Of a stretch of DNA of 64,000 bases, positions 29,960 through 41,452 are shown in pieces (within the stretch, counting starts at the first letter, position 1; each line of letters opens with the position of its first letter). The DNA comes from Gammaproteobacteria bacterium. Its GTDB lineage: Bacteria > Pseudomonadota > Gammaproteobacteria > Pseudomonadales > Pseudohongiellaceae. Under the pieces are notes generated by a model. That model was not told where the DNA came from and searched no databases. It saw only the letters and a program-made list of their open reading frames with translations. The stretch spans positions 17,289 through 81,288 of the forward strand of contig JAQWTK010000003.1 of the NCBI GenBank assembly GCA_029242705.1, read 5' to 3'. Position numbers and translations under genes: made by a program.

Positions 29960-31984
29960 ATGATAAGAAAAGTAGATAACTGGAACCGCATTAAAACAAT
30001 AATCTTAATTGGGCTAATTTTAGGAGGGTCAAATACTCTCTTTGCGGCTCAAGATGACGTGGAATGGCTAACTCTGGGTAATGATTATAGTAATACTCGG
30101 TATACAACTTCCGAAGAAATTACGCGCGAGAACTTTGACCAATTAGAGGTTGTATGGGAGTGGGATGGGGCTAGCCTCGGTGCTGCGAGTGGAAGATCTA
30201 CCCCAAGTTACATTAATGGGACTCTCTACACGGTTGCCGGATCTCGCCGCCATGTCGTAGCTATTGACCCAAAAACCGGTGAAACAATTTGGAGTTATAG
30301 GCTTCCTAATACCGGGCGCTGGGAATATTCGATGCGTTCAGATTATGGAAAAGGTATAGGTTATTCCGAGGTAGACGGTAAAGGAGTAATTTATATGATC
30401 ACGCCGGGATTTTTCCTAACAGCGCTTGATGCAGAGACAGGAGCTCCTTTAGACGGATTTGGTGAGCCTATTCCCATTGATGGTTTTCCTGATGGCGGCG
30501 TCGTTGACCTGCTAGCAGACCTAGGACACCCTTATGACCCTTATGAAGGAATCCCTTTAGAAACTGGTTATATTACAGGCTCTTCTCCACCAATCGTGGT
30601 TAATGACACAGTAATTGTGGGTAATTCTGCGGAACAAGGATATAACCAAGCGCGTATTGAAAACGTTCCAGGTGACATCCTTGCCTATGATAAGCGCACA
30701 GGTGATTTTAAGTGGAAATTCAACGTAATTCCTAAACCAGGAGAGTATGGCCATGAGACATGGGAAAACGATGCATGGCAATGGACTGGCGATGTTTCTT
30801 CTTGGGCTCCTATCTCCGCAGATATTGAGAATGACCTGGTTTACATCCCAACCAACGGAGCAACCATAGACTACTATGGAGGATTTCGACCAGGAGACAA
30901 TCTTTTCGGCACGAGCCTAATCGCACTAAAGGCTAGCACTGGTGAAAGAGCTTGGCACTTCCAAACAGTGCACCATGATATTTGGAACTATGACAACCCG
31001 ATGGCTCCAGTTCTACTTGACCTTAACGTACCAGGGCAAGGTGAAGTCCCTGCAGTCATGCAAGTAACAAAGCAAAGCTTTGTATATGCCTTTAATCGCT
31101 TAACTGGAGAGCCTATCTGGCCAATTATCGAAAGACCAGTTCCTCAATCGACTGTGCCAGGGGAAGTACTTTCTGAAACTCAACCATTTCCAACGAAACC
31201 AGCTCCCTTTGATATTCAAGGAGTGTCGATAGACGATCTGATAGATTGGACTCCAGAGATTCGCCAACAAGCGATCAATGCTTTTGCGGATTATCAAATG
31301 GGCCCATTATTTAATCCTCCTATTCAGCGCGGTCACGAATCCGGAAAAAGAGCAGCAATGTTTTGCCCAGGCGGCGGCGGCGGGGCGAACATTACATCCC
31401 CTTCAGTAGCTGACCCCAATACGGGCTATCTATTTGTTTCATCACGCTCTGCTTGCAGTCCCGTAGTATTAGTGCCAGGAGAGGAAGCAGACTTGCAATA
31501 TGAGCTGCCAACAGGGACTACGTTTGCACAATACGCTAGCGGTCCAGGAGCTGGAGCTCCGAGGCATCCATTTGGTATTCCTCTTTTCAAACCACCATTT
31601 AGTAGAATTACGGCTATTGATATGAATACTGGTGAGCATGCTTGGGTGATTCCAACTGGAGAAACGCCTGCCCGGGTGCAAGAGGTTATCGATGATAATA
31701 ATCTTGATCTGCCAAATACCGGAACCGGTGCACTTGTGCCCATGGTAGTGACTCCTAATATGTTGGTTTATTCAGATACTAGAACCGATGGCATGCCAAT
31801 GCTTTATGCTATTGATAAAAGCACTGGCGAAACAGTCAGCTCTATTGAGGTACCTGAACGCAGCAGATATGGTATGAGTTCGTGGACACATGAGGGGCAT
31901 CAATACATTATGTTGCAAACGGGCCCTAAGCTTACTGCTATAGCACTGCCAGCAGCAAAGCCTGCGGACGCCGGGTACCATTAA
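29960..31984 (+). CDS. PQQ-dependent quinoprotein dehydrogenase-like protein
   Basis: Signal peptide; DVEWLTLGNDYSNTRYTTSEEI; repeated beta-propeller units (VAIDPKTGETIWSYRL, IALKASTGERAWHFQTVHHDIWNYD, TAIDMNTGEHAWVIP). Confidence 0.88.
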   Translation: MIRKVDNWNRIKTIILIGLILGGSNTLFAAQDDVEWLTLGNDYSNTRYTTSEEITRENFDQLEVVWEWDGASLGAASGRSTPSYINGTLYTVAGSRRHVVAIDPKTGETIWSYRLPNTGRWEYSMRSDYGKGIGYSEVDGKGVIYMITPGFFLTALDAETGAPLDGFGEPIPIDGFPDGGVVDLLADLGHPYDPYEGIPLETGYITGSSPPIVVNDTVIVGNSAEQGYNQARIENVPGDILAYDKRTGDFKWKFNVIPKPGEYGHETWENDAWQWTGDVSSWAPISADIENDLVYIPTNGATIDYYGGFRPGDNLFGTSLIALKASTGERAWHFQTVHHDIWNYDNPMAPVLLDLNVPGQGEVPAVMQVTKQSFVYAFNRLTGEPIWPIIERPVPQSTVPGEVLSETQPFPTKPAPFDIQGVSIDDLIDWTPEIRQQAINAFADYQMGPLFNPPIQRGHESGKRAAMFCPGGGGGANITSPSVADPNTGYLFVSSRSACSPVVLVPGEEADLQYELPTGTTFAQYASGPGAGAPRHPFGIPLFKPPFSRITAIDMNTGEHAWVIPTGETPARVQEVIDDNNLDLPNTGTGALVPMVVTPNMLVYSDTRTDGMPMLYAIDKSTGETVSSIEVPERSRYGMSSWTHEGHQYIMLQTGPKLTAIALPAAKPADAGYH

Positions 31985-32002
31985 GTTTGATTAGTAAATA
32001 CT

Positions 32003-32038
32003 AAAAACCCAGCCACAGAAATGTGGCTGGGTTTTTTT
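32003..32038. terminator. Bidirectional rho-independent terminator between convergent genes
   Basis: aaaaacccagccaca-gaaa-tgtggctgggttttttt: strong stem with A-tract on the left and T-tract on the right. Confidence 0.93.
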
Positions 32039-32077
32039 GTGAAGTAAATCTCTCTTTATCTAATCTTAATCAATAGC

Positions 32078-32965
32078 TCAGTTTTTTATTAAGCTATTGA
32101 TTGTTTTCGGAAGTCTTCCTGTCGTCAGGCTCACTCCCATAAGCACCATCATTCCGCCAAAAAGCATTGATATGCTAACAGTCTCTGCAAGAAAAAGACT
32201 ACCCCATAAGATAGAAAAAAGTGGGATCAAGTAAGTCGTCATGATTGCTTTTTGTGGCCCTATTTTTCCAATTAACCGATAGAACAAAATATATCCAAAC
32301 CCTGTACAAACTATTCCTAGAGCTAAAACGCTCAACCAAATAACCCCCCGAGGAATAACTTCTGGTTTTGCGATTACTGCGAAAGGCAGTAAAAGAATAC
32401 TCGAAAAAAATAGACTTCCTGTTGTTATGGTTATTCCAGAAACTTCTTTTAACTTATAGGAAGCCAAATTAATCGCAATCCCATAAAGGGCGCACGCAAT
32501 CAAAGCCGAAGGGATTGCTAAATAGCTCGTTACTCCAGACGTCTCTGAGGGATCAAAGACAAGAACAACAACACCAAATAAACCTACCAATAACCCTCCC
32601 AAACCAGACTTAGACATCCGATTTCGAAAGTACAAAAATCCAACCACGGTAGTAAAAATAGGTACTGTAGCATTTATTACAGAAAGAAGGCCCGCCCCCA
32701 TATTAAGTGCCGAATATGCGAAGAAACAAAAAGGTATCGCCATATTCATTAAACTTATAAGTAAAATCATCCTCCAATGAGACCTTAATTCGTGATACTT
32801 CCCCATAAAGAAAAATACTGGGAGCAATACCACTAAGCCACTTAAAACACGCATTTCTATGAGGAAAATAGGACCGAAAGCTGGTGAAGCGACTCTTAGA
32901 AATAGAAATGAAGAACCCCATATCGCTGAGAGGATTAATAACTCAAAAAAATTTCTTAAATTCAT
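32078..32965 (-). CDS. EamA/DMT family transporter
   Basis: Ten hydrophobic segments; two EamA-type repeats (LILSAIWGSSFLFLRVASPAFGPIFLIEMR; TTYLIPLFSILWGSLFLAETVSISMLFGGMMVLMGV). Confidence 0.88.
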   Translation of the reverse strand: MNLRNFFELLILSAIWGSSFLFLRVASPAFGPIFLIEMRVLSGLVVLLPVFFFMGKYHELRSHWRMILLISLMNMAIPFCFFAYSALNMGAGLLSVINATVPIFTTVVGFLYFRNRMSKSGLGGLLVGLFGVVVLVFDPSETSGVTSYLAIPSALIACALYGIAINLASYKLKEVSGITITTGSLFFSSILLLPFAVIAKPEVIPRGVIWLSVLALGIVCTGFGYILFYRLIGKIGPQKAIMTTYLIPLFSILWGSLFLAETVSISMLFGGMMVLMGVSLTTGRLPKTINSLIKN

Positions 32966-33000
32966 TCCGGATCAACCTCTGTAAGAAAATAACTGCCGAA

Positions 33001-33030
33001 AAAAAACCCGATCGCTTCATAGCAATCGGG
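33001..33030 (-). terminator. Rho-independent terminator at the end of the alpha operon (after rplQ)
   Basis: Plus-strand aaaaaacccgatcgcttcatagcaatcggg; on the minus strand CCCGAT..ATCGGG stem followed by T6+. Confidence 0.85.
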
Positions 33031-33052
33031 CTCAGTAACAGCTTAATTCAAG

Positions 33053-33463
33053 TTAGGTCTCTTCTGCTGATTCCGACTCTTCATCGAAATCATCCTCAGT
33101 TTTCAAAGGCCGATCTACAAGTTCAACGTAAGCCATTGGAGCCCTATCTCCTGTCCGCTCGCCACACTTCAGAATACGAATATAGCCCCCCGGACGCTCT
33201 AAATAGCGAGGACCTAACTCAGTAAAAAGTTTACCAACGGTTTCTTTGCTCCTAGTACGATCAAAAGCCAGCCTACGATTTGCCACTGAGTCTTTCTTAG
33301 CCAATGTTATTAAGGGCTCTGCTACAGACCGTAATTGTTTTGCTTTCACTAAAGTCGTTTTAATAATCTCGTGTTCCACTAATGACGAAGTCATATTCCG
33401 AAACATAGCAGATCTGTGTGAGCTATTCCGATTCAGTTGTCGACCACTATGTCTATGACGCAT
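33053..33463 (-). CDS. rplQ: 50S ribosomal protein L17
   Basis: [37 protein letters not shown]. Confidence 0.97.
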   Translation of the reverse strand: MRHRHSGRQLNRNSSHRSAMFRNMTSSLVEHEIIKTTLVKAKQLRSVAEPLITLAKKDSVANRRLAFDRTRSKETVGKLFTELGPRYLERPGGYIRILKCGERTGDRAPMAYVELVDRPLKTEDDFDEESESAEET

Positions 33464-33483
33464 AACTTTATACCTTATTTTTA

Positions 33484-34482
33484 CTAAGCAGCACGATCAT
33501 TCGATTTCAGGCTGGATGGAGGCCAATTTTCTAAGCGTATTCCCAAGGATAACCCTCGAGTAGCTAAAACATCTTTGATCTCTGTTAGAGATTTTTTACC
33601 TAGATTAGGAGTTTTAAGAAGTTCAACTTCTGTACGTTGGATTAAATCTCCTATGTAATAAATGTCTTCCGCTTTTAGACAATTCGCAGAACGGACTGTT
33701 AACTCTAAATCATCAACTGGACGGAGAAGTATTGGGTCAATCTCATCTTCGTGTTCTTCTGGCTCAGCAATTATCTCACTTTGTAGATCAACAAATACAC
33801 TTAATTGATGTTGTAAAATTGTTGCGGCACGCCGGATCGCTTCTTCAGGATCAATGGTACCGTTGGTTTCCAAATCGATTATTAACTTATCCAGATCCGT
33901 TCTCTGCTCAACCCGAGCATTCTCGACAGAGTAAGAAACTCGTAAAACCGGGCTATAAGAAGCATCTAATAATAGTTTGCCCACAGAACGTGTCTCATCA
34001 TCCACTTCCACCCGGCTATCCGCTGGAGAATAACCTCTGCCTTTACGAACAGTAAGACGCATATTAAGTTCGCCATTTTTGTTGAGGTTAGCAATCACAT
34101 GGTCAGGATTCATGATTTCAACATCATTATCCTCGGCAATATCACCGGCCGTAACTGTACCTGCCCCCTTCTTTGAAACTGTTAAAATAGCCTCTTCCCT
34201 ATCATTGAGCACAACTGCGACACCCTTAAGGTTCAATAGAATTTCTATAACATCTTCCCCAACACCTTCAATTGTGCTGTACTCATGAACCACACCATCA
34301 ATCTCAACTTCTTCGACCGCACAACCAGGCATAGAAGATAGGAGAATACGGCGTAACGCATTACCTAGAGTGTGACCAAAACCGCGCTCAAGAGGCTCCA
34401 AAACCACTTTAGAATGACAGTTTTCGTATTCATCTACTTGTATAACTTGCGGTGTAAGAAAATCTGATAAAGAAATTTGCAT
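33484..34482 (-). CDS. rpoA: DNA-directed RNA polymerase subunit alpha
   Basis: [30 protein letters not shown]-terminal domain [34 protein letters not shown]. Confidence 0.98.
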   Translation of the reverse strand: MQISLSDFLTPQVIQVDEYENCHSKVVLEPLERGFGHTLGNALRRILLSSMPGCAVEEVEIDGVVHEYSTIEGVGEDVIEILLNLKGVAVVLNDREEAILTVSKKGAGTVTAGDIAEDNDVEIMNPDHVIANLNKNGELNMRLTVRKGRGYSPADSRVEVDDETRSVGKLLLDASYSPVLRVSYSVENARVEQRTDLDKLIIDLETNGTIDPEEAIRRAATILQHQLSVFVDLQSEIIAEPEEHEDEIDPILLRPVDDLELTVRSANCLKAEDIYYIGDLIQRTEVELLKTPNLGKKSLTEIKDVLATRGLSLGIRLENWPPSSLKSNDRAA

Positions 34483-34510
34483 GTAATCTACCCTTTATAT
34501 AATTAAGTCT

Positions 34511-35131
34511 CTACTTGGAATAAAGCTCAACGATTAAATTTTCGTTAATTTCTGGAGGGAGATCGGTACGATCTGGTTTACGAGTAAACTCCCCTTCCAT
34601 TTTCGAAGAATTAACTGATACCCAATCAATTTCAGAGCGTTGCGCTGACAATTCCAACGCAGATTTTATTCTTAGTTGCTCTTTAGATTTTTCCCTTACC
34701 GCAACCACGTCTCCTTCAGCTACCTGATAAGATGGAATATTTACTATTTCACCATTCACACAAATCGATTTATGCGAGACTAGTTGACGGCATTCCGCTC
34801 GCGTTGAACCGAAACCCATGCGATATACAACATTATCAAGGCGACATTCCAATAGTTGTAACAAGTTTTCGCCTGTGGCTCCCTTTATTCGAGCAGCTTC
34901 TTTATAGTAGCCACGAAATTGCTTTTCTAGCACACCATAAATACGTCTGACTTTTTGTTTTTCACGAAGTTGAACACCATAGTCAGATAAGCGACCTCTC
35001 CGCTGACCATGCTGGCCCGGTATCGTGTCGGCTTTACACTTGCTATCTATAGGACGAACACCGCTCTTTAAAAAAAGATCAGTTCCTTCTCGACGGGATA
35101 ACTTACATTTAGGGCCTAAATAACGGGCCAT
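34511..35131 (-). CDS. rpsD: 30S ribosomal protein S4
   Basis: [34 protein letters not shown]4 domain. Confidence 0.98.
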   Translation of the reverse strand: MARYLGPKCKLSRREGTDLFLKSGVRPIDSKCKADTIPGQHGQRRGRLSDYGVQLREKQKVRRIYGVLEKQFRGYYKEAARIKGATGENLLQLLECRLDNVVYRMGFGSTRAECRQLVSHKSICVNGEIVNIPSYQVAEGDVVAVREKSKEQLRIKSALELSAQRSEIDWVSVNSSKMEGEFTRKPDRTDLPPEINENLIVELYSK

Positions 35132-35146
35132 ACTTATTCTCCTAAT

Positions 35147-35533
35147 TTACACACGACGCTTCTTAGACGGCCGGCAACCATTATGTGGAATCGGAGTAAC
35201 ATCAGTAATGTTACTAACCTTTAATCCGCAGGTATTCAGAGCACGAACTGCGGATTCGCGACCTGGGCCTGGTCCATTAACTTTTACGTCAAGACTCTTT
35301 AAACCATAAAGCTCAATAGCTTGTTTTCCAGCTTTTTCTGCGGCAACCTGTGCCGCAAAAGGAGTGCTCTTTCTTGACCCTCTAAACCCAGACCCTCCGG
35401 CAGTAGCCCATGACAAAGCGTTCCCTTGCCTATCGGTAATAGTGATTATAGTGTTATTAAAAGAAGCATGAATAAAGGCGATACCGTCTATTACGGTATC
35501 ACGCGTTTTCTTCTTTGCTGTTTGTGTGGCCAT
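35147..35533 (-). CDS. rpsK: 30S ribosomal protein S11
   Basis: [48 protein letters not shown]. Confidence 0.98.
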   Translation of the reverse strand: MATQTAKKKTRDTVIDGIAFIHASFNNTIITITDRQGNALSWATAGGSGFRGSRKSTPFAAQVAAEKAGKQAIELYGLKSLDVKVNGPGPGRESAVRALNTCGLKVSNITDVTPIPHNGCRPSKKRRV

Positions 35534-35580
35534 TTACTTACCTTCTTACTTAAATTTTTTATCTTACCCGTAAAAAAAGC

Positions 35581-35937
35581 TTATTTTCTGATCGGCTTTT
35601 TGGGCCCTTTTCGTGTTCGTGCATTGGTTTTTGTTCTTTGACCCCTGACGGGCAAAGAACGACGATGACGAATGCCTCGATTACACCCCAAATCCATCAA
35701 TCTTTTAATATTCATAGACACTTCACGGCGAAGGTCACCTTCTGTAGGCAACTTCGTAACCTCAGCTCGAATACTATCCAGTTGCTCCGTGCTCAATTCT
35801 GAGACCTTCGCTGAAGGCTCAACACCTGCAACCTCGCATATGTTTTTTGCAGTAGTAGGCCCAATGCCATATACGTAACGCAAAGAAATTACAATGTGCT
35901 TATCATCTGGTATGTTAACCCCGGCAATACGTGCCAT
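35581..35937 (-). CDS. rpsM: 30S ribosomal protein S13
   Basis: [26 protein letters not shown] ... [21 protein letters not shown]. Confidence 0.98.
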   Translation of the reverse strand: MARIAGVNIPDDKHIVISLRYVYGIGPTTAKNICEVAGVEPSAKVSELSTEQLDSIRAEVTKLPTEGDLRREVSMNIKRLMDLGCNRGIRHRRSLPVRGQRTKTNARTRKGPKKPIRK

Positions 35938-35967
35938 AGAATTATTTCTCCGTTTAGTCTTCTCTAG

Positions 35968-36084
35968 TTAACCTTGACGCTGTTTATGTCGAGGCTCTGC
36001 ACTACAAATAACTCTTACCGAACCATTGCGCCTAATAACCTTACAGTTGCGACAAATCTTTTTTACTGACGTTCTAACCTTCAT
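35968..36084 (-). CDS. rpmJ: 50S ribosomal protein L36 (not in the supplied ORF track)
   Basis: Reverse-strand translation [38 protein letters not shown], between secY and rpsM. Confidence 0.97.
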   Translation of the reverse strand: MKVRTSVKKICRNCKVIRRNGSVRVICSAEPRHKQRQG

Positions 36085-36105
36085 TATCCACCTCTCTAGT
36101 GCTAA

Positions 36106-37431
36106 CTAGATCCCAGTCCTACCGTAGTTTCCCAACTTTGATTTTTTCATTAAAGAATCATATTGATTAGACATCAGATGAGACTGCACTTGTGACCAAA
36201 AATCCATAGTAACCACAACAGAGATAAGCAAAGCTGTTCCGCCTAAATTAAATGGAACATTCGCCATCATCTGCATAAAATTAGGTAATAAACAAACTAA
36301 TGTAATATAAATTGCACCAAACATAGTTAACCGGGTTATCACACCATCAATATATTTCGCTGTTTGCTCACCAGGGCGGATACCAGGTATAAAGGCACCG
36401 GAGCGCTTCAAATTTTCCGCTACGTCCCTGGGATTAAAAACTAGTGCAGTATAAAAAAAGCAGAAGAATATAATCATTGCACTAAAAATAATGATATACA
36501 GTGGTTGTCCTGGCCCGATTAATAGAGCTAAGTCTTGCAACCATTCGGCTCCTTCAGATTGACCGAACCACTGGCCCAAAGACGCGGGAAAAAGCAAAAT
36601 ACTGCTAGCAAAAATAGCTGGTATAACCCCGGCCATATTAATCTTAAGCGGCAAATGACTAGCCTGAGCTTGGTACATTTTTCGGCCCTGCTGGCGTTTT
36701 GCATAGTTAACCGTGATGCGTCGCTGAGCACGTTCAACGTAAACAATTCCCGCTACAACACCCACCGCAATAAAGGCAACAACAAGTAGCAGTACAGCGC
36801 TGATTTGACCTTCATATGCTTGAGTTAGAGAAGACCCAACAGCGGCAGGGAAAAGAGCAACAATTCCAGCAAAGATTAGCATCGATATCCCATTGCCAAT
36901 TCCTTTTTCCGTAATTTGCTCGCCCAACCACATCAAAAACATGGCACCGGTAACTAAAGAAATTATTGCCGTTAAATTGAATGCTAATCCTGGGTTATAA
37001 GCAATCGGCGACAACAGTCCAACCGTCATTCCCGTTCCTTGCACCGTCGCCAAAGCCAAAGCTCCATAGCGAGTATATTGAGTAATTTTTCGACGGCCTG
37101 ATTCACCTTCTTTTTTCAATTGATCGAGCTGAGGATTAACGGCAGTTAACAACTGCATAATTATCGAAGCCGAAATATAAGGCATAATACCCAACGCAAC
37201 GATACTCATTCGCTCTAAAGCACCACCCGAAAACATATTAAAAAGACCTGCAAAAGTGCCTTCATTTTGGTCAAAAAAAGCTTGCAACTGTACAGGGTCT
37301 ATTCCGGGAACCGGAATGTGTGTACCAATTCTATAAACAAAAATAGCAAATAATAAGAATAACAAGCGAGCCTTTAACTCGCCGAGCCCAGCGCCGATAT
37401 TTTCAGGATTTATGTTTGGTTTTTTTGCCAT
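36106..37431 (-). CDS. secY: Preprotein translocase subunit SecY
   Basis: [28 protein letters not shown]; ten TM segments; [18 protein letters not shown]. Confidence 0.98.
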   Translation of the reverse strand: MAKKPNINPENIGAGLGELKARLLFLLFAIFVYRIGTHIPVPGIDPVQLQAFFDQNEGTFAGLFNMFSGGALERMSIVALGIMPYISASIIMQLLTAVNPQLDQLKKEGESGRRKITQYTRYGALALATVQGTGMTVGLLSPIAYNPGLAFNLTAIISLVTGAMFLMWLGEQITEKGIGNGISMLIFAGIVALFPAAVGSSLTQAYEGQISAVLLLVVAFIAVGVVAGIVYVERAQRRITVNYAKRQQGRKMYQAQASHLPLKINMAGVIPAIFASSILLFPASLGQWFGQSEGAEWLQDLALLIGPGQPLYIIIFSAMIIFFCFFYTALVFNPRDVAENLKRSGAFIPGIRPGEQTAKYIDGVITRLTMFGAIYITLVCLLPNFMQMMANVPFNLGGTALLISVVVTMDFWSQVQSHLMSNQYDSLMKKSKLGNYGRTGI

Positions 37432-37470
37432 TTTTAAAAGTTTTTCTAAAATTATTAGAAAATTATATTT

Positions 37471-37998
37471 CTATTTTTCTTTATCATCATTTGCTTTATC
37501 AATAGATGAATCAGCTACCTTCGCTCTGGTTTTTGTATTATTTTTCTTTCCTTCAACAGCTTCTATTTCGATTACCTTACCACCGGCTTTTTCAATCGCC
37601 TCTTTTGCACCCTTAGAAACGGAGATGCCCTCTACAGTAAGTTTCTTAGTGACTTCTCCAGACAACATAACCTTAACTTTCTTAATGCTGGTTGTTATCA
37701 TCCCCGCCTTTCGAAGGCTTTCCATTGTCACAATATCTCCATCAACTTTATTTAACTCTGACGTCCGAACCTCCGCCGTAACAAGACCAATTCTAGAGCT
37801 AAAGCCATATTTAGGCAGGCGCATTTGTAAGGGCATTTGCCCACCCTCAAAGCCCGGTTTTACTGTTCCCCCGCTTCGCGATTTTTGGCCTTTATGACCA
37901 GTGCCACATGTTTTGCCCCAGCCACTACCTATGCCACGTCCGACACGTTTCTTATTCTTAATGCTTCCTGGAGCTGGACTCAATGTATTTAGTTGCAT
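37471..37998 (-). CDS. rplO: 50S ribosomal protein L15 with charged C-terminal extension
   Basis: [45 protein letters not shown]-terminal [25 protein letters not shown] tail. Confidence 0.97.
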   Translation of the reverse strand: MQLNTLSPAPGSIKNKKRVGRGIGSGWGKTCGTGHKGQKSRSGGTVKPGFEGGQMPLQMRLPKYGFSSRIGLVTAEVRTSELNKVDGDIVTMESLRKAGMITTSIKKVKVMLSGEVTKKLTVEGISVSKGAKEAIEKAGGKVIEIEAVEGKKNNTKTRAKVADSSIDKANDDKEK

Positions 37999-38000
37999 AA

Positions 38001-38192
38001 CTAGCCCTCACCTTCTACCGCTAACATATAATTAATTTTTTTTATCATTCCTCGCACTGAAGGAGTATCTTCTACCTCAACAGATTGATGCATACGGCGC
38101 AAACCTAAACCCTTCAAACATAATTTATGTTTTGGTAATGTCCCTATAGGGCTCTTAATTAAAGTAACCTTTACAATTTTTTTCTTTGCCAT
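38001..38192 (-). CDS. rpmD: 50S ribosomal protein L30
   Basis: [51 protein letters not shown]. Confidence 0.96.
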   Translation of the reverse strand: MAKKKIVKVTLIKSPIGTLPKHKLCLKGLGLRRMHQSVEVEDTPSVRGMIKKINYMLAVEGEG

Positions 38193-38247
38193 GACTCTTT
38201 ACTTCATTTCAATAATATTGGTTCGTCTTTAAATCTTATTCCACAAT

Positions 38248-38757
38248 TTACCCGAGTAGATCCCCAACTGCCTTTCCCCGTTTTGCAGCAATATCCTCTG
38301 GAGATCTCATATCTCTTAAGCCCTTAAAAGTAGCATTAACTACATTAACTGGATTAGTCGAGCCATAACACTTCGCCAACACGTTCTGCACTCCGGCCAA
38401 TTCTAATATTGCGCGCATTGCTCCGCCCGCAATAACACCTGTACCTTCAGAGGCAGGCTGCATGTATACCTTCGATGCACCGTGACGCGCCTTAATAGGA
38501 TATTGCAATGTATGGCCGTCAAGATTAACAATAATCATGTTGCGCCGCGCGCTTTCCATCGCTTTTTGTATCGCTAAAGGTACCTCGCGAGCTTTACCAC
38601 GGCCAAATCCCACACGACCTTTTCCGTCGCCTACTGCAGTTAACGCAGTAAAGCCAAAAATTCTCCCACCTTTAACTACTTTTGCCACACGATTAACTTG
38701 AATCAGCTTTTCTTGCAAGCCTTCTTCATTTTTATCAGAGTCATTTTTAAATGCCAT
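38248..38757 (-). CDS. rpsE: 30S ribosomal protein S5
   Basis: [43 protein letters not shown]. Confidence 0.98.
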   Translation of the reverse strand: MAFKNDSDKNEEGLQEKLIQVNRVAKVVKGGRIFGFTALTAVGDGKGRVGFGRGKAREVPLAIQKAMESARRNMIIVNLDGHTLQYPIKARHGASKVYMQPASEGTGVIAGGAMRAILELAGVQNVLAKCYGSTNPVNVVNATFKGLRDMRSPEDIAAKRGKAVGDLLG

Positions 38758-38768
38758 AACTTAATTCC

Positions 38769-39119
38769 TTAGAATTCCAATCCGCCTTTACGAGCAGCAT
38801 CGGCCAATGCTTTGACTCGACCGTGATACGCGTAACCAGATCTATCGAAGGCGACTTTATCTATACCTTTATTTTTAGCTCTTTCCGCAATCAACGCACC
38901 AATATTCAGAGCCGCATCAATATTTCCTGTAACGCCTTTTTTAACTTCTTTTTCAACAGTAGAAGCGCTAACAATAACTTCACTACCATTCGCAGAAATT
39001 ATTTGCGCATAAATATGACGAGGAGATCGGTAAATACTCAACCGATTTATTCTCAACTCACTGATTTTGGCTCTTGTCCGTTTAGCTCTTCGCAAACGCG
39101 CTTTTTTCTTAAAACTCAT
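38769..39119 (-). CDS. rplR: 50S ribosomal protein L18
   Basis: [40 protein letters not shown]; start 39119 preferred over the 39167 ORF start that overlaps rplF. Confidence 0.95.
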   Translation of the reverse strand: MSFKKKARLRRAKRTRAKISELRINRLSIYRSPRHIYAQIISANGSEVIVSASTVEKEVKKGVTGNIDAALNIGALIAERAKNKGIDKVAFDRSGYAYHGRVKALADAARKGGLEF

Positions 39120-39129
39120 ACTCTCGCCT

Positions 39130-39663
39130 CTATTTTTTCTTCGCCTCTTTTCGATACACATGCTCATCTGAGTAACGAATTCCTTTGCCTTTATAAGGTT
39201 CAGGTGGTCGAAATTCCCTTAGCTCTGCAGCAACCTGCCCTACCAATTGCTTATCTGCTCCAGAAATAACGATTTCAGTCTGTGAAGGCGTTTCTACCGT
39301 TACACCATCTGGAAGTTTGTAATCAATCGGGTGAGAGTAACCTACTGTTAGATTTATAGATTTACCAGAAGCCTTTGCTCGATAGCCTACACCCTGAAGT
39401 TCTAACTTTTTTTGAAATCCATCACTTACCCCAGTCATCATATTATTGATCAATGACCGGAAGGTGCCGGCTAAAGCCCCCGCTTGCCTGGAATTATCCT
39501 TTGCCGAAATTTTCAACTCTTCGCCATCTTGCGTAACTACAACTAAAGAATTCAGAGCAAGACTCAAATCACCTTTTTTCCCTTTAATTTTAAGCACCGC
39601 TCCACTGATGTTGGTCTCAACACCTTTCGGGATTAATACTGGTACTTTAGCTATTCTAGACAT
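39130..39663 (-). CDS. rplF: 50S ribosomal protein L6
   Basis: [33 protein letters not shown] ... [26 protein letters not shown]. Confidence 0.98.
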   Translation of the reverse strand: MSRIAKVPVLIPKGVETNISGAVLKIKGKKGDLSLALNSLVVVTQDGEELKISAKDNSRQAGALAGTFRSLINNMMTGVSDGFQKKLELQGVGYRAKASGKSINLTVGYSHPIDYKLPDGVTVETPSQTEIVISGADKQLVGQVAAELREFRPPEPYKGKGIRYSDEHVYRKEAKKK

Positions 39664-39693
39664 TTTCTCGTTACTCTAAGTCGATTATTACTG

Positions 39694-40089
39694 TTAGAAA
39701 ACTGTACATAAAATCTCGCCGCCAATTCCAGCAGCTTCTGCCTGTTTTTCTGTCATTAACCCTTGGTTAGTTGTCAATATCGCTACGCCCAAACCTGCTC
39801 GATTTTTAGGTAAATCTTCCTTACCTTTATAATTACGAAGACCGGGACGACTAACACGTTTTATCTCTTCGATAACAGGTTGGCCCTGAAAGTATTTAAG
39901 ATTCAAATTAATCACTGGCTTGCCATCCTCTTCATTAACAGCATAACCGCCTATATAACCTTCTTGTTCTAACACTTTACTGATTGCTACCTTAATCTTA
40001 GAAGACGGGCACCTAACAACGGGCATTTTTGCCATTTGTGCATTACGAATGCGTGTTAGGAAATCTGCAATAGGATCTGACATACTCAT
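39694..40089 (-). CDS. rpsH: 30S ribosomal protein S8
   Basis: [33 protein letters not shown]. Confidence 0.98.
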   Translation of the reverse strand: MSMSDPIADFLTRIRNAQMAKMPVVRCPSSKIKVAISKVLEQEGYIGGYAVNEEDGKPVINLNLKYFQGQPVIEEIKRVSRPGLRNYKGKEDLPKNRAGLGVAILTTNQGLMTEKQAEAAGIGGEILCTVF

Positions 40090-40102
40090 TTTTTTGCTCC
40101 GT

Positions 40103-40408
40103 TTACCAGCTGGCCTTTGTTAAGCCGGGTATATCCCCACGCATAGCCGCTTCTCGCACTTTATTCCTACATAAACCAAACTTCCTGTAAACACCATGAG
40201 GACGGCCAGTAATACGACAACGTCGCTGCTGGCGAGACGGACTTGCATCGCGGGGCAATCTTTGCAAGCTTGCCTGCGCCGCCCACTTTTCTTCTTCAGA
40301 AGCCTTTATATCCTTTAGAACTGAGCGCAATGCGGCTCGCTTCTCAGCAAACTTAGCCACTGTTCTAGCACGCTTATTCTCTCTTGCTATCATTGAGGTT
40401 TTAGCCAT
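40103..40408 (-). CDS. rpsN: 30S ribosomal protein S14
   Basis: [28 protein letters not shown] ... [34 protein letters not shown]; start 40408. Confidence 0.97.
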   Translation of the reverse strand: MAKTSMIARENKRARTVAKFAEKRAALRSVLKDIKASEEEKWAAQASLQRLPRDASPSRQQRRCRITGRPHGVYRKFGLCRNKVREAAMRGDIPGLTKASW

Positions 40409-40409
40409 A

Positions 40410-41084
40410 CTAAGTTTCCTCTTTATTTTCTTTATCAGAGTCATCGTTAGCCTGAGTCACCACAGATGCTTTTTTTGCCTTAGTTTCAGGCGCTGTTGAT
40501 TCATTTGATGAACCAGCCTCAGCCTCTTCTTCAGAAGAAAGTGTCATGCCCCTAAAAGGGAAACGCAGAGCTGCTAACAAGGCCCGACCCTCTTCGTCAT
40601 TTCGAGCGGTTGTGGTAATAGTAATGTCCATGCCCCGCAAAGTATCAATTTTGTCGTAATCAATTTCTGGAAAAATTATTTGCTCATTAACTCCCATAGC
40701 AAAGTTCCCTCGCCCATCAAATGATTTGGGATTTAAACCACGGAAATCCCTAATACGGGGGATAGAGATATCGACAAGCCTCTCTATAAACTCATACATT
40801 CGCTCGCCGCGCAAAGTAACTTTACAACCTATGGGCCAGCCTTCTCTAATCTTGAACCCCGCGATACTTTGACGAGCTTTAGTAACTACGACTTTCTGGC
40901 CACTAATCACAGATAAATCGTTAGTTGCATTTTCCAAGATTTTTTTATCCGCAACTGCTTCACCGAGACCCATGTTCAATACAACTTTCGTTATTTTTGG
41001 AACACGCATAGTGTTACCAAAACTAAATTTTTTAGATAATGCAGGCACTACTTCTTTTTGGTAATACTCTTTTAATTGAGCCAT
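40410..41084 (-). CDS. rplE: 50S ribosomal protein L5 with long C-terminal extension
   Basis: [41 protein letters not shown] ... [13 protein letters not shown] followed by an acidic/Lys-rich tail [44 protein letters not shown]. Confidence 0.97.
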   Translation of the reverse strand: MAQLKEYYQKEVVPALSKKFSFGNTMRVPKITKVVLNMGLGEAVADKKILENATNDLSVISGQKVVVTKARQSIAGFKIREGWPIGCKVTLRGERMYEFIERLVDISIPRIRDFRGLNPKSFDGRGNFAMGVNEQIIFPEIDYDKIDTLRGMDITITTTARNDEEGRALLAALRFPFRGMTLSSEEEAEAGSSNESTAPETKAKKASVVTQANDDSDKENKEET

Positions 41085-41093
41085 GACTTTCTC

Positions 41094-41405
41094 TTACTCT
41101 ATAACCTGACCATTGGATTTAAAGATACGCTTCTTTTCACCATCTCCATCTGATTGAATCGCAATTCGATCAGCTTTACTCGTTTCTGGATTAAAAATCG
41201 CTATGTTTGAAATATGAATCGCAGCTTCTTTCTCAACGATACCCCCTGGCTGGCCTGAATTTGGATTAGGTTTAGTATGCCGCTTAACCAAATTTACACC
41301 ATTGACGAAAATACGATCCCCAGCAATTTGAGAAATAGTTCCACGTTTGCCCTTATCTTTTCCCGTTATAACAATGACTTCATCATCACGTTTTAACTTA
41401 TTCAT
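41094..41405 (-). CDS. rplX: 50S ribosomal protein L24
   Basis: [45 protein letters not shown]. Confidence 0.97.
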   Translation of the reverse strand: MNKLKRDDEVIVITGKDKGKRGTISQIAGDRIFVNGVNLVKRHTKPNPNSGQPGGIVEKEAAIHISNIAIFNPETSKADRIAIQSDGDGEKKRIFKSNGQVIE

Positions 41406-41452
41406 TTCTATTTTTCTCTCAGTTAAATCGACTATGCGTTAATCTCAATTCT

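Noticed and set aside
31365-31395. GGC/GGG-run (cccaggcggcggcggcggggcg) as a microsatellite
   Set aside because: Falls inside an intact PQQ quinoprotein and encodes a Gly-rich loop (FCPGGGGGANI); no evidence of frameshift.
37412-37897. 161-aa plus-strand ORF opposite rplO
   Set aside because: Antisense shadow of a conserved ribosomal gene; no family motif or own context.
38823-39269. 148-aa plus-strand ORF opposite rplR/rplF
   Set aside because: Antisense to conserved genes, low-complexity translation ([21 protein letters not shown]).
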